In this document: in pieces, positions 34,701 to 48,300 of the stretch
How positions within the stretch are numbered: the first letter of the stretch is position 1
Layout: each line of letters opens with the position of its first letter
NCBI GenBank assembly: GCA_037074705.1
Contig: CM073595.1
Span: 71,162,139 to 71,226,138 of the forward strand
DNA: 64,000 bases
Reading direction: 5' to 3'
DNA from: Zhengitettix transpicula
Lineage: Eukaryota > Arthropoda > Insecta > Orthoptera > Tetrigidae
Notes under the pieces: generated by a model
Told to the model about the DNA's origin: nothing
Databases searched by the model: none
Seen by the model: only the letters and a program-made list of their open reading frames with translations
Made by a program: the position numbers and the translations under genes

Positions 34701-37700
34701 GATCTTCTTAGAAAATATTGTTTTTTTTTTTCAAATAAAAAAGTTTTTACAGAGAATACAAACAGTAACCTTTTTCTCCTGACTGGAATAATGGATTCGG
34801 ACATAGCTAGATAGCTCATCCTCTCTTGTCATTGTTACCAGATAGATATCTTCAATTTCTGTTATTGGCATAGGCTGCAAAACATATATGTGTAAATTAA
34901 TATAAGGTTTAAAAAATATTAAGTCATACATATTTCTGTACAATACTCACAACACTGTTTCTCAGACTAGATATCTGACTAACTCCATACCTAGGACTCA
35001 CTAAAATCACTTGTTCCACATTTGAATCCTAATACAAAGTAAATACAATTAGTAACAAAAACTGGAGTGAATAAATAAAATACAAAACTAGATAAATATA
35101 TATATAATACCATAATATTAGTAGAAAAGCATTTTGCTCCATAGCTTGGCAGCTCACTAATGATGTTCAAGTAGTAGAGTTTTGCCTGCAAACTTGTTAG
35201 ACTTTTCTGGCCAGAGGGTGACAGGTTATGATTGAGTTTAAGAAAATGGCCTATAAGTTTTCGTAGTTCCTTTCGCTTCATTGAAGTCATTAATGATATT
35301 GGTACAAACCTTTCCAGACCAAATTCACGCCTGAAACAGCAATTGATAAATTTGAACTAATTCAACAAACATAATACAAATTACCATTTATGACAATAAA
35401 ATACAAAAGTGTAAATACTTTTAAAATGTTTATTGTGAATAAAATAGGTGTTAAATGTTTAATTTACATTAAAATAATTAATGTTCAACACTGGTCGGAC
35501 CACATGAGGTTCACAACTAACTCCTGAGAATAAAGTCTAACACCTTCAAAAATTTAAAGAACTTTGTCCTCTCAACATGGGGACTCCAGTCCTCAACTTA
35601 AGGTAAACAATCTACTATGTATTTCCTATCCATACCAATTATTTTGACAATGTCACATCTTTATAATATAAGTATACATTTATAAAACAGATGCAAACTA
35701 CACACTTCTTTTACCTTGAGCACACAGACTGAGAGGAAAACTCTTAGGTAGAAATAAATTTGTAGGAATGTTTATATTTGCCTATATCAATAGCTTGACT
35801 GCTAAAAGAAACAGGTGTAATGGTTTCAAATCTCAGTTTCGTTTAATGTATGATAAATGCACACCAAAGTTTTGTTAAAAAGCCATTACACAACATTGTC
35901 TTGTAGTCTAACTACAACAAAATTGTATGGGTATATTACTTTCTTTAGAATTACCTGTGGTGATATTTAAGGAAATTTAAATTTCAAGAGACTGACAACT
36001 ATATAATTAAATTCTGGGTTCATATACATACTCTATAGCTTTAACAGTCACTTTTCCAGCCATATTATTTGACACAGCATGTTGGTGAATGTGAAGAGCT
36101 GCTAAACGGAGAGCAACATCATATTTCAACTCTGGAGCATAACGTTCCTGTACTACATCATTGCAGCACTGTTAACAGAAATGCAGATACGTGAGACACC
36201 ACTCAAATGTGAAACAGTAATTATTGATGGTAACTGATAGAATTAAATTAATATATATCTTTTAAATGGCAAACATATATCTAAAATGCAACATCGAATT
36301 GTCTGTTTGACACTTATTACATATTATTTAACAGTGATAGTTCATAAATATCAATTTAACAACAAACATAGTACTTATCAAAGGGAGAATATTTTCATGG
36401 TGTATTTTCTTAGGCCTCAGCCTATTCTCACCCAGTTGGAAGCAAAGAGATACTCACAAAGCACAGAACTTTCAATAATGATTTGTTATTTCTTTGTGCT
36501 ACAAAATTATGCATGAAATATATGGGCATTTTTCTTCAAGAAAATAACTAATTTTTTTATAAAATTTTACGGTAACCAACCAATAGTTTTCAGGAAATAT
36601 TGATCAACACAGGAAAATGGCCTGTCATTAAATTATTATGTAATTGATTAAATTAAAAACAATATTAACATTCCATGGGTTGAAAGCACACTGAGTCAGA
36701 TATTCTCAAGTAACAGGCATATTCATTTAAAGGAGTTTAGGCCATTGGTTTCTCTGTAGAAAAGTTATCACAGGTTTCCTGATTATTGCTGAACCTCAAA
36801 ATGAAATTTGAACAAAGTTACAACATTACACATTCTCAATGTGGAGATTCTCGTGCCCAGCCTACTCATTCCCTTCAGTTATTCATTTATTTTTTTCCAC
36901 AATTTATTGCAAACTTTAAATATTCATTAATGTTATTATTTTGCACTAATTTGTTACCTGCATATATAGATATTCAAAAGCCACCAAGTCCTCTTGTGCA
37001 AAGTCACATGCATCTTTTGGAACAAATGCTACCCTGAAAAGACAGCGCAAATTGTGTGCTCCAGGTCTAGCTGCAATCTGTAAAACAGGAAGACTAACAT
37101 ATTTGTGGTATTAAATAATTATTAAAATACATGTTATTATAATTCCCCTACCCTGGACAGTGGTTCTCCAGGATCCAAAAGTGTCAACTTGTTACGTTTC
37201 AATGTTTTCACATGTTCTACCATTAGCGAGAAGTATTTGACAGCTTTTATGCAGAGTTTCTGATGTAAAGACATAACAACATCATGAACAGTTGTAGTAG
37301 AGTCATACTTGAATGATTTTGTCTGTCCATTTTCTAGAAATACTTTCAAAACATTTGGGACAATAGGAGATGAATCGCCCAATGAAAATGTAGATGGCTA
37401 AAAAATAAAATTAACAGAATTAATGAACAGTACATAACCACTAGATAATTACCAAAGGAATAAACTCACTGGAAATAATGGTGAGCCATTGACTACAATT
37501 CCCTCTGCAAATCGTACCCTAGAAGGGTTGGACTTAAGCTTTGCCTTTTTCGCAGCACTCAGCAAAGCAGATTTGCGAGCTGACTGAAACCATATAAAGA
37601 AAAACAATATTCAAACACTATATATATATATAATATTAATAAGGATATTACATTGTCAAAAATAATTGCGATATTGGTATGGAAAGGAAAGAGAGAGCTT

Positions 37701-37941
37701 GTGGCTTACCTGAAAGTGAAGTACGGTGTAGCCATAGGGAACCGAAGGTTGTTCTTCAAATTTTTGGAGGCTCTCAGTCCGCAACCGGCCGGTGCATGAA
37801 ATAGTGTAACACTCCTACCTGAAGAATGAGGCCGAGAACCTCCGAAAATTTAAAGAACAACCTTCGGTTCCCTATGGCTACACCGTACTTCACTTTCAGA
37901 AAAGCCACAAGCTATCTCTTTCCTTTCCATACCAATATCAC

Positions 37942-37985
<44 letters not shown>

Positions 37986-38652
37986 TCAAACTTGGATAGT
38001 GAGGAAGGATAGAAATAAATAGGAGAAATAGGAGGATTGCGCTTTATTTGAATTCATATGCTCGGGCGAAGAATTACGCACATAGAAAAGCATATGTTCA
38101 AAGCAGAGAGAAGGATGGAAGAAGAAGGAAAGACTGAAAATATTTGACCCAGGCGGGACTTGAACCCACGTATTCTGCTTAGTACACAGACGCCTTAACC
38201 ATCTCGGCCACCGGGTCAAGTTCCCGACCAGGCAAATATAGACAGTCTTATTGTGGACAATTAATAGTTCTTAGTAGAGGAATGGATAGAGTAGAGGGAA
38301 TGAAGTATTAGGAGCTTCCATTAAGGAATAAATACAATATTAGGAGAATCCATTTAAGGAATTAATTCACATTCAAACTTGGATAGTGAGGAAGGATAGA
38401 AATAAATAGGAGAAATAGGAGGATTGTGCAATACGTGGGTTCAAGTCCCGCCTGGGTCAAATATTTTCAGTCTTTCCTTCTTCTTCCATCCTTCTCTCTG
38501 CTTTGAACATATGCTTTTCTATGTGCGTAATTCTTCGCCCGAGCATATGAATTCAAATAAAGCGCAATCCTCCTATTTCTCCTATTTATTTCTATCCTTC
38601 CTCACTATCCAAGTTTGAATGTGAATTAATTCCTTAAATGGATTCTCCTAAT

Positions 38653-38712
<60 letters not shown>

Positions 38713-41700
38713 ATATCTGTTATTTGACACAGAATTTAGTTAATTAAATCACCAATGACACAAGAACTTAAAACTTTATTGTAATTTTGTGGCTCTAAAA
38801 TGTTTACATAATAATCTGTTTTTATTCCAAAACTTTCATTGTTATACACTTTCCATGATGCATATACACTTCTTTAAGAATGAATAATTATTAAAATTTC
38901 ATATTGCAAAGAAGCCATTCTTCCTAAATCCATAACTCAGAGTTGGTGTTCTGGAATGAGATCAACTCTTGAATTGATATAAAAAAAATAAACATAGCTC
39001 TGATTTGAAGAGAAATAATTTCTTGAATAACAATCTAGACCAAACGCATTGCATAGGATATTAGTGAAATGTGTAAATATAATTACATAGCTGCAAATTC
39101 ATTGTTATTGTTATTATTATGCACAAACGCATATCATCAATCATGCTTACATAACTAAACATTTTGCTGTACGACATTTTTTATCTATAAAGGTTCATAA
39201 CACTAAAACCAAATCAAATCTTAGGCTTAGCATCCAAAAATATGTATGAATTTTGGATCAGTAAAGAACACAGGATGCGTAGTCAATGTCATATTCAAAC
39301 TGTTGCTTAATACATTTCAGTTAATGGATAATTAAATCAACTTATCATGTAGATTCAAACAATCAACATAACCCTAAAGCAATAGGGACATCAAATTATA
39401 AATTCAAAGGAATTAAATGTACATTTTTATAAATAGTTTTTGAGAATAAATTCAACAGGAAGAATCACATCAGTGTCCATGGCTGTGAAGTAATCTAGAT
39501 AAATAAAGTTTACTTTTGCAAAATTTCAATCTTTAATTCTATTTTGTTGAACAATTCTTAACTCACTCCACACACTTGACTTGTCTGTAAGGTCTAAGGA
39601 ATATGATTTTTATACACATACCAAAATGAAAAAGAGGTACATATATAAAAAATTAAATAAATATAAACATTTTGAACTAAAAGCTTTAACCATGGAACTA
39701 TATTACACTCAAAACACATTATATACGTACATTGTCAAGCGGAGGTTGGCAGACTGTAAGTTTAACAGTGTCCCTACAAGAACGAACTAGTTGAATTACA
39801 TGGTCTCTAGGAGCTTTTTTCACATCTTCACCATTAATGACTAGAATTTGATCCCCAGGTTGTAATTTATCTTCACTAGGACCCCCTTCTGTTACAAATC
39901 TATAAATATAAGTACCATTCAATAATTAACTTAAGTCATAGAGAAAAAAATCATAATGACATTACAGTTATAGTAATAAAATTGAATATATAGCTAAGCC
40001 AGAAAATATTTACATAATACAACATAAATTGCTAAAAATATGCACATATTTTGTATGTACATAATATGAATCTATACAAACTGTGGTTGAAGAAATGTAC
40101 AGAGGAGCTAAGTGGCCAGTTAATCATAAAACTGTGTAAGCAGAATTATGTATCTATCCCAAAAGAAGGATAAAGACACAAAAGAAACCTTTGCACAAGG
40201 AAGAGGTAGAAGGGGGGAAACACAAATAATCCAGTCAATGTGTCTGCAGAAAAATGTACTCTTTACATTTATAAACAATTTTGGAGTTACAAAATTATGA
40301 AATTTATTTAAAATACCAAAAATGTCCTCTTTTTTTATTTATAATTCATGTATTCAATACATGAAGCTTTCAGCTAACTGCCATTATCAACTAATTCACA
40401 GGTGTCCTCTTGTTAATCTAAATACGGGCATTTTGTTACTTACTCATCCTGAAATTAAAATAAATAAATTATTTTTAAAGAGGTAAATTTCAGATGTAGG
40501 AAACCTGTTATTTACATCACACATGTTTAATTAGCTGTGAACTCTGAAATAATAAACTGCTAATGGCAGTTAGCCGAAAGCTTCATGTATTAAATGTATG
40601 AATTATAAATAAAGAAATAAGGAAAATTTTGATATTTCAAATAACTGTAAGATAATGTCCTTTCTGCGGAAGAAAAAATGTTTGAAAATTATTAAAGAAA
40701 TAATGGGCATTACAGTGAGAGCAGGCAAAGCTTGTAAAAGTGCAGATTCTAATAATAAGAGTGATGGAGACAGATACCTTTTGCAGGACTTACTGGTTTC
40801 AAAATATAAAATTGCTACAGTACATCATTTAATAGTAGCAAAAAATTATAGATGGCACGTACTTCGATAACACAACTAGTAATGCCTTTAACAATTCTGT
40901 CATTTTACTCACATAATCTTATACTGTAATTTTATTTGCTTCATTTGAAAATATAATTAATCAAATTAAATATAACATCATCTAAATTTCACAAAACCAT
41001 GTAATAACACTATTACATTATTATGTGTTAAAATCAAATCAATGTTTTCCTTCACTACCCTTGTCAGATAGCTATGCACTTTTTTAAAAACAAATCAAAA
41101 TTTGTTTACTATTAAGGCAACTGTTACAGTATATAATTGGTGTTACTATATAATTTCAAATGCTTCCAAAATGTAATTGTGTTATAAATAAATAACTTTT
41201 AAGTATGGTGAAAACACTGCCCTATCAATGGCTTTGAGTACATGAAATTTTACAATAATTTTTTGCACTCACCTAACAATAACTGGCTTCTCACTGCCAG
41301 CTACAAAACCAAACCCTAGCTCTGGATGCCTGCTGAGCTCAACTTCTCTTGGCTGAGGAGGCTCTTCCGTCCAGTCCTTGCGTGGATCTTCATATGTAGT
41401 TGTCTTATTGAGGTGACTGAGTGTGAAATGATAAATTTCAATAAAAGCATAGTAAAGCCATAAGCAAACGGCCACTGTATTGCAGCAAAAGATACAGCAA
41501 AGATTTATAACTATGTAGCTTAAATTGATTCCGAAGTTAATCACAACAACTGAAGCATAAATTGTAAAGTCTATTTGTGTAATATTTAAATATTCTAATA
41601 AGAAAAGCAAAAAATGCATAGTACTAAATGTAATTAATTTATCTGGGCAGTAATAAATTTTAAACAAGACATGCAGGTGGCTCATGCCTACATGCAGAAT

Positions 41701-44700
41701 AAATATTACTTAACTACTACAATAATGAACACAAATTACGCTACATTTTTAAAAATTATAGAACTACAAATCTACTATAATATGTTCTCTCTGTTTCTGT
41801 TTCCATTGTAGAAGCCATATCAAATTTACTATGCATATATAAAAAAGAAAACAAAAATTGAAGATTGAGTACAGGAAGAAACATCATGGGATAGGCCACA
41901 AATATTTGTAGGCAAAAAGTATCTTACTATCATATGGATGTTATAAAGCTAAAAAGATATCAATTGTAATATATTTTTAATTATCCACACCTACTTCAGT
42001 ATCTTTGAGTTGCTGATAGAAAGTAATAGACACAATTTTATTGAAATTTTTACCCTGAACATGTATAACTTTTTGATAAAGGTATTTATTGCAGAGAGAA
42101 CAAAAAAAAGTGAGATAAATTGTTTAATAATGTCTGGAAACACAAAAATCATCTCCTTTAATTTAACATTAAACAGTCTGAATCCAATAACAAATTTAGT
42201 GGACATTTTTAAGTAATTATGCACAACTAGAACCAACAAATTTTAACAGTAATCTGCAAGTATATAGGACAGTTGCCCTTACATTAACCAAATAAAAGTT
42301 TTTGTATCAAATTATAACAACCTCTAAAAATCCAAGGAGATTATAATTAGCTAGGCTGCGCCAGAAAAATCTATAAATATACTAAAGATATTATATTCAC
42401 TAAACTAAGTTCAGAAAATAATAAAATAATTTACTCTCAGGCCTATAAAATTATTCTGTAAATTTCATAATGAACGTGTTTCCTCTTGTCAAACATTAAC
42501 AAGTGCCAGAAACAAGATATTCATTTTTAATAACTTTCCAAATTAATTTTAATAATTAAAGGTTTAACTTGGTTTATGAGGTTGAGAGAAGCAAGTATCA
42601 TATAGAAGGAAGGGAGATTGTCATAATCATTTTTGAACAGTAAAAAGCTCAATTCTCAATAGAAAGAAGAATTAAACAAAAATCCATTATTAGATTCTGT
42701 ACTTTAATATTAACATTGTCATAAAGATTTAAGTCCTTTGCCCTCACAATAGGAGACAAAAAGAGGATATTTCACTTTAAAAAATTTGGAATAACCTTCC
42801 TTTCTTTAACTCTGATACTTCCAATCTAATTGAGAATGGAAAACTAGAACATAATATCAACCAATTCATTTTATACAATTGATAACAAACTTCAAAATCA
42901 GAATAATTTACATAAGTTGGTTGTGATGCTGAAGGTACAGTACTCAATGGTAAGATCTACTCCAGCATATGTGTTATTTGTGTTCAGCAAGTTACGAATA
43001 ATAATTGATCTGTTTGAAAATTATATTATATACATTATATACAACATTATATACAAGCCTAATTATGTGAAAAGTAGGATCAATCAAAACTATTTGCAGA
43101 ACAAATAAAATGAATAGGAAGACATGATCTACTGGACTCACACCTTAATATCTGAGAACACTTATTTCAGATCTGTAAAGCAGGACAGGAAAATAGCAAC
43201 AGAATAAAGCAATCCCACATACAGTATTACTCCAAATACTTTTCACCTAAAACCACTTCCCATTCAGTATCACTTTTGTGTACAAGGCATCAAATTCCAG
43301 TATAACACCTCTTTCCACACCAAATACACAACTAACACACAGTATTAGCACATCACAAGTTCGTATATGTTCACCATATTACAGTTTGACAAAATACACA
43401 TACTAGATCTTCAATGCCTTTTTACAAAAATAAAATTCCACTTATCTATTCAACAAGCCAACAACCAGAAAAAACCAATACCTGAAATACTTCACAAAAC
43501 AGCAAAACATTGAATATCTCAAATTTTCACACTGCTTGTAAATAACCAATTCTGTCCACATATAGCCTGCATTATCCTTGAATTATTTCCTGCCTCCATG
43601 AGGGGTACTCTACAGGCATTCATATAAACTTCACAAAATTTTAATCCATCCACTCACTCTCTTTATCCCCCCCCCCCCCCAAATCATATAGCTATGATTA
43701 GTGATATACACAAATTTAAATTAGAAATAAAACAATCTAAGGTTTTGTATTATGCTGTATTGTAAAAAAATTTATAATAATTTATTAATTTAAATCTATA
43801 AGCTCAATAGCTAACCACCTATTGTTTCCTGATAAAGTTACTGAAAAGAATACATCATTTTTTTCAAAATTCTTAAACACAATGAAATTATTCATATTGG
43901 TATATTAGTAAAAAATAACCTTTTGTTAATAATCTTAAACCAACATAAACCAAGTAAGTCATTCTTTCTGTTTACTTTTAAAAAAAACATTGCAAACTAA
44001 AATGTGGTGATATAAATATACTGTTGATGTAACAACTATAATTTATTTCTTATTAATAATTTAAGAAATCAGATTGTGCATTAACATATTTTTAACTGTA
44101 GAAACAGTACCAAACATAATGTAATGAAACATGCTCCAAGTGACAATCAACCTCAGGACAATTCCTAAAAAAAATTGAGAACAAGCTAAAATTAGCTACA
44201 GGCTGCATTCTTATATCTGAAGCTCCAAATTCTATGATAGCCATTCAATAATTTATAATTCTACTGTCTTTGGATATATTGAAAGCTTATTATAGAAAAT
44301 AAATGTTTACCTATGAGGAGAAAGGAATAGCATATTCTGAATTATGACATATTCAGAATAAATAAAAATGATAATTGTTATATTCCAAGTTGCTTAAGAT
44401 TTGGACAATACTTTTTTGTTTCTTTCTATAGACTTAAAAGGGACAATAACAGAATATTCAGAAAATGTTAATTATATAATTAAAAACTAATATGCATAAA
44501 GGTTCCAATAGACTGTTCAAATTTACGATTTCTCATCCCATCTTGTCCTTGGTTGTAGGGATGAATTCATATATTCAATATTCAAAAGATTATAATTTCA
44601 ATTTAAAATTACCGTGAACGATGAGAAATCAGAATCACAAGAAATAAACAAGCATGGTGTGCATTGGATCATTCAAAACAAATATTACAACTAAACAAAT

Positions 44701-45279
44701 TCCACGCAGCTTTACAGTACCCATAAAGTTCAAAGTTGAAATGGCCAACTGCTAGACAGCAAATTGACTCCAAATTATCTCAAATTAGATACATGTCTCC
44801 TTAACAACATTATCAATTTCAAATCATGCCAATAAACCTGAAAATGTATTAAAAAAATTTATGTTTCTCGTTTGGTCAATCTTTGAAAATAAAGCTTTGA
44901 ATAGGAAAAACAATTTGGTCAGTAAATACGAACACCTATTCTTACTACACCGTGCTATAATATAAACATTTATATATAGAAAATAGACTATTCTGAACCT
45001 GTATAATCTATTTATATATCACATGTTCTTGTTATAACTAAAATTGTTATATGTAAGGTAAAATGTATACTAATATTTTCAATGTACAGTAAAAAGTTAA
45101 AAACTCTGAAAAAAAGATAAATTTCTTTCTCCTATCAAGTAATAAGCTTAACAACCACATAAGTAATATAATTTGCATACATGAAAACTATCAAGAGAAC
45201 CAAATGGCGATTGCATACAATATGTAAGCAGACTACAAATTATTGATGTAATTGCAATTTCACTACTTCTACTGTGTGT

Positions 45280-45321
<42 letters not shown>

Positions 45322-45322
45322 A

Positions 45323-45361
<39 letters not shown>

Positions 45362-48300
45362 GTGTAATAAATTCATGAGCAGATTTCAGAATAAAATTGC
45401 ATTTTTTAATTGGGCTATAGTGGAAACAGAGAGTGCATATGTGTACTGAATGTACCTTGGTACGTGAAGAAAGAAGTGTCGATAGGCATTCTGACTGGAA
45501 CGACACAGTCTCTTCGTGCACCCGACACCTACAGAGCCACATTAAAAATCCAAATTGTTCTCGAATTTCACCATCACCATCTAACCACACGTAGTAGTAA
45601 CTAATTTATTATACTGTTACACTTAAAATAATTATCTACTATCTGCAAACTAGCAGCTACTACTAACATACAAAAAAACACTACAGCATATTCAGAGTAT
45701 GTGAGAGAAAACCTTGAATAATAATTCAAATAAGGTTATGTAACTAGCTGTAAGGCAGATTTCTCACTAGTTAGTAAAATTTTACCACATTATAAATTAA
45801 GTCTCCACTAAAACCGAGACAAAACATTAATCCTTGCATTTTCACATAATCACAGAACTAATATCTCTATTAGCTTCCTATAAGTTGTTGTTGCAACGTG
45901 CATAACAATTACTTATTCGTATACTCACAATCCTTTATTTTGCAAACCAATTCAAGTAACACAAATACTACATTATAAAGAGGGAAAATAAAGAACAATA
46001 AAATTAACTTCAAAGGTGGTGCATAGAATTTAACGTCCACTACATCTAACACCATGAATTTCGAAAAATATATTTGTATACAGTGTCCCAGGAGGAAAGT
46101 TTAATATTCTAGAAGATCTTATTATCAGTAATAGTGAACAAACACGTTCAAATAAACAAAAACAGCAAGTTCAACAAAAATGCAAGTTCCACTGCTTGAA
46201 TATAAATGTTTCAAAACCAATCTTTTTGATCAATTTGTTGATTTATTGATGCAAATGTTACCAAATATTCTAAATATTTCTGCCATCACTCTCAATATCT
46301 TTTTGAAACTCGGAGATAATTGTGTGTTGCTCATCAAAAATCATAAAGGCATCCCTATGCACTATCAAATGCATATTGTATGTTAGACACAGGTTGCTCT
46401 TGCATGTTTACCTGTTCCATATCTCACTTTCAAAAGCAAAACTAGAAAGGGCTGAGGTCTGGCGATCTTTGTGACTAGAGAATGTTACTGTCACAACTAG
46501 TCATATGTGAACGAAGCACTTAAATAAGTATCACATCAAGTTTTCCGATCTACTATAAAATATAATGAGATTTATGGTGGATTTTTTGACATCTTGTGAA
46601 ATCTGTATCTGTGAACTAGAAAGAAAATTGGATAAAACTAAACATAGTTTTTAACTTACATATTCAAACAGTGAATATATTGTTAACCCTGCAGTATATA
46701 TCACTTGTACATAATGATATTTGATTACATATAAACTGTTTTTTCACCTTTATTGATAATATGATTCCTGTAATATTGATGTTTTGTCCCATAAAACACT
46801 GCATATGTATTTCATTCTTTTCTTCCATATTTATATTGGTTTTTGATAGGTGCAATTACATGCAACATCCCTAAATGTATTATTTAAAAAGTATTATGTC
46901 CTTATGTTTCATTTTTTTATTATTAAAAAAAGTCTATACTGAATGCAAATACATCTTATATAAATTAAAGATCAAGATGTAAAATAATTCAGATTTAATA
47001 TTTTCATAGAGAAAGGAAAAATCAAATTTGAAAATTAATAGTTTTGAAATATTACAATTATATTTTTCTGATCAATTTTATGTATAGTTTCATTTACACA
47101 TTTTTAAATACATCATGCATAAAACCATTTACTCTATACAACAGCTCACACAGACATTTCCTGTGTATTGAATATATCAGAATATTTATTAATGAAAATT
47201 GTAGAAATTTATTCTAAACAAACAAAATAAACAGGGAAAAATAAATTGAACAATACATTCTTCAACAAAGTATTTTACAATTACACACAGAAAAATTTTG
47301 TGATTCCAACTTATTAATGCAGTTATACATATTTTATTGTTAAAATTAACCTTTAATTCTGTCAATATGTAAAATTTCATAGATAAAATATATACATTCA
47401 TTATATTTATTTAACAGAGGCTTTTGTCAATTATTTTCGACATATTCATCTGCTTTGAGGCCTTCAGCGATCGACGAAACTTTCTGTTAATAATTATAAC
47501 AAATGAATATATTATACCTAAGAAATTTTATATATTGACAGGATTCAAGGTTAATTTTAACATTGAACTTTCACCTGTTTTATATTGCATATAATCATAT
47601 TTTATTATAATTTCTGACATGAAGCATCCTGGATAAAATGTTATTAAATTATTTTATTTCTTCACATTTCCTGCCTCACATTACATAAAATTCAGGATTA
47701 ACTAATATTCTTAAAGACTATCAAAATATATAGATTAATATACATAGAACAATTGCTTTCCTGAATTTATTAAATAATTATTTATGGATTTTAATCAACC
47801 CTCATAAAACTGATATAAAAATAACATTTCAACAGCTATATTGCCATAACAACCAGAAATGAAGCAAAATAGTTTAAAATGTTATAATGTTGCCTCAGAT
47901 TAAAATGTAAATTAAGAATAAAACATAAATTATCTGTAAATATGATTTCACAATATTCAATTTAACTTAATTTCATGAGTTGTTTTGTTTATCACTTATA
48001 CCCAGAAAGACAGAATTCTCTTATGTCTTCATTCTATTTATTGGGTCAGTTAAGGTTTATGTATAATAGTACATATTGATTGTATCTCAGAATTGGAGCA
48101 GAAAAAAAGGTTCTAATATACTTTAACAAAAACCTTGAAAAGTATAATACAATGCCATTCATTAGTCAAAATAATCAAGCACGACACTTACACTGATAAT
48201 TTTATTTAATATTGACTTTATTGTAGATCTTATATAGTGCATCTATATGTCCAATCATTTTATATGTAATTATTGAAATTAATAAACAACCATTGTCACA

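Larger units (their letters stand above)
37584..39730 (-). other. FRMPD4-like intron 4, repeat-laden
   Basis: 2.1 kb. Contains foldback family A copy 3 (37659-37948), TA tracts, and the compound SINE inverted structure (37982-38659). The remaining 38710-39730 is AT-rich with nothing recognised. Confidence 0.65.

Noticed and set aside
38146..38217. Functional tRNA gene
   Set aside because: Formal anticodon ACT, short variable loop with a Ser/Leu-type D arm, and location at the head of a repeat fit a SINE promoter better.
38424..38618. ORFs at 37986-38219 (-) and 38424-38618 (+) with identical proteins
   Set aside because: They are the two inverted SINE arms read in the same sense, not genes.
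40655..40870. 71-codon ORF in FRMPD4-like intron 3
   Set aside because: Low-complexity Lys/Ile-rich, no acceptor or donor in phase, no motif.
45240..45590. 116-codon minus-strand ORF
   Set aside because: Its C-terminal half is a translated TG/TA microsatellite; only the first part is kept as a weak finding.
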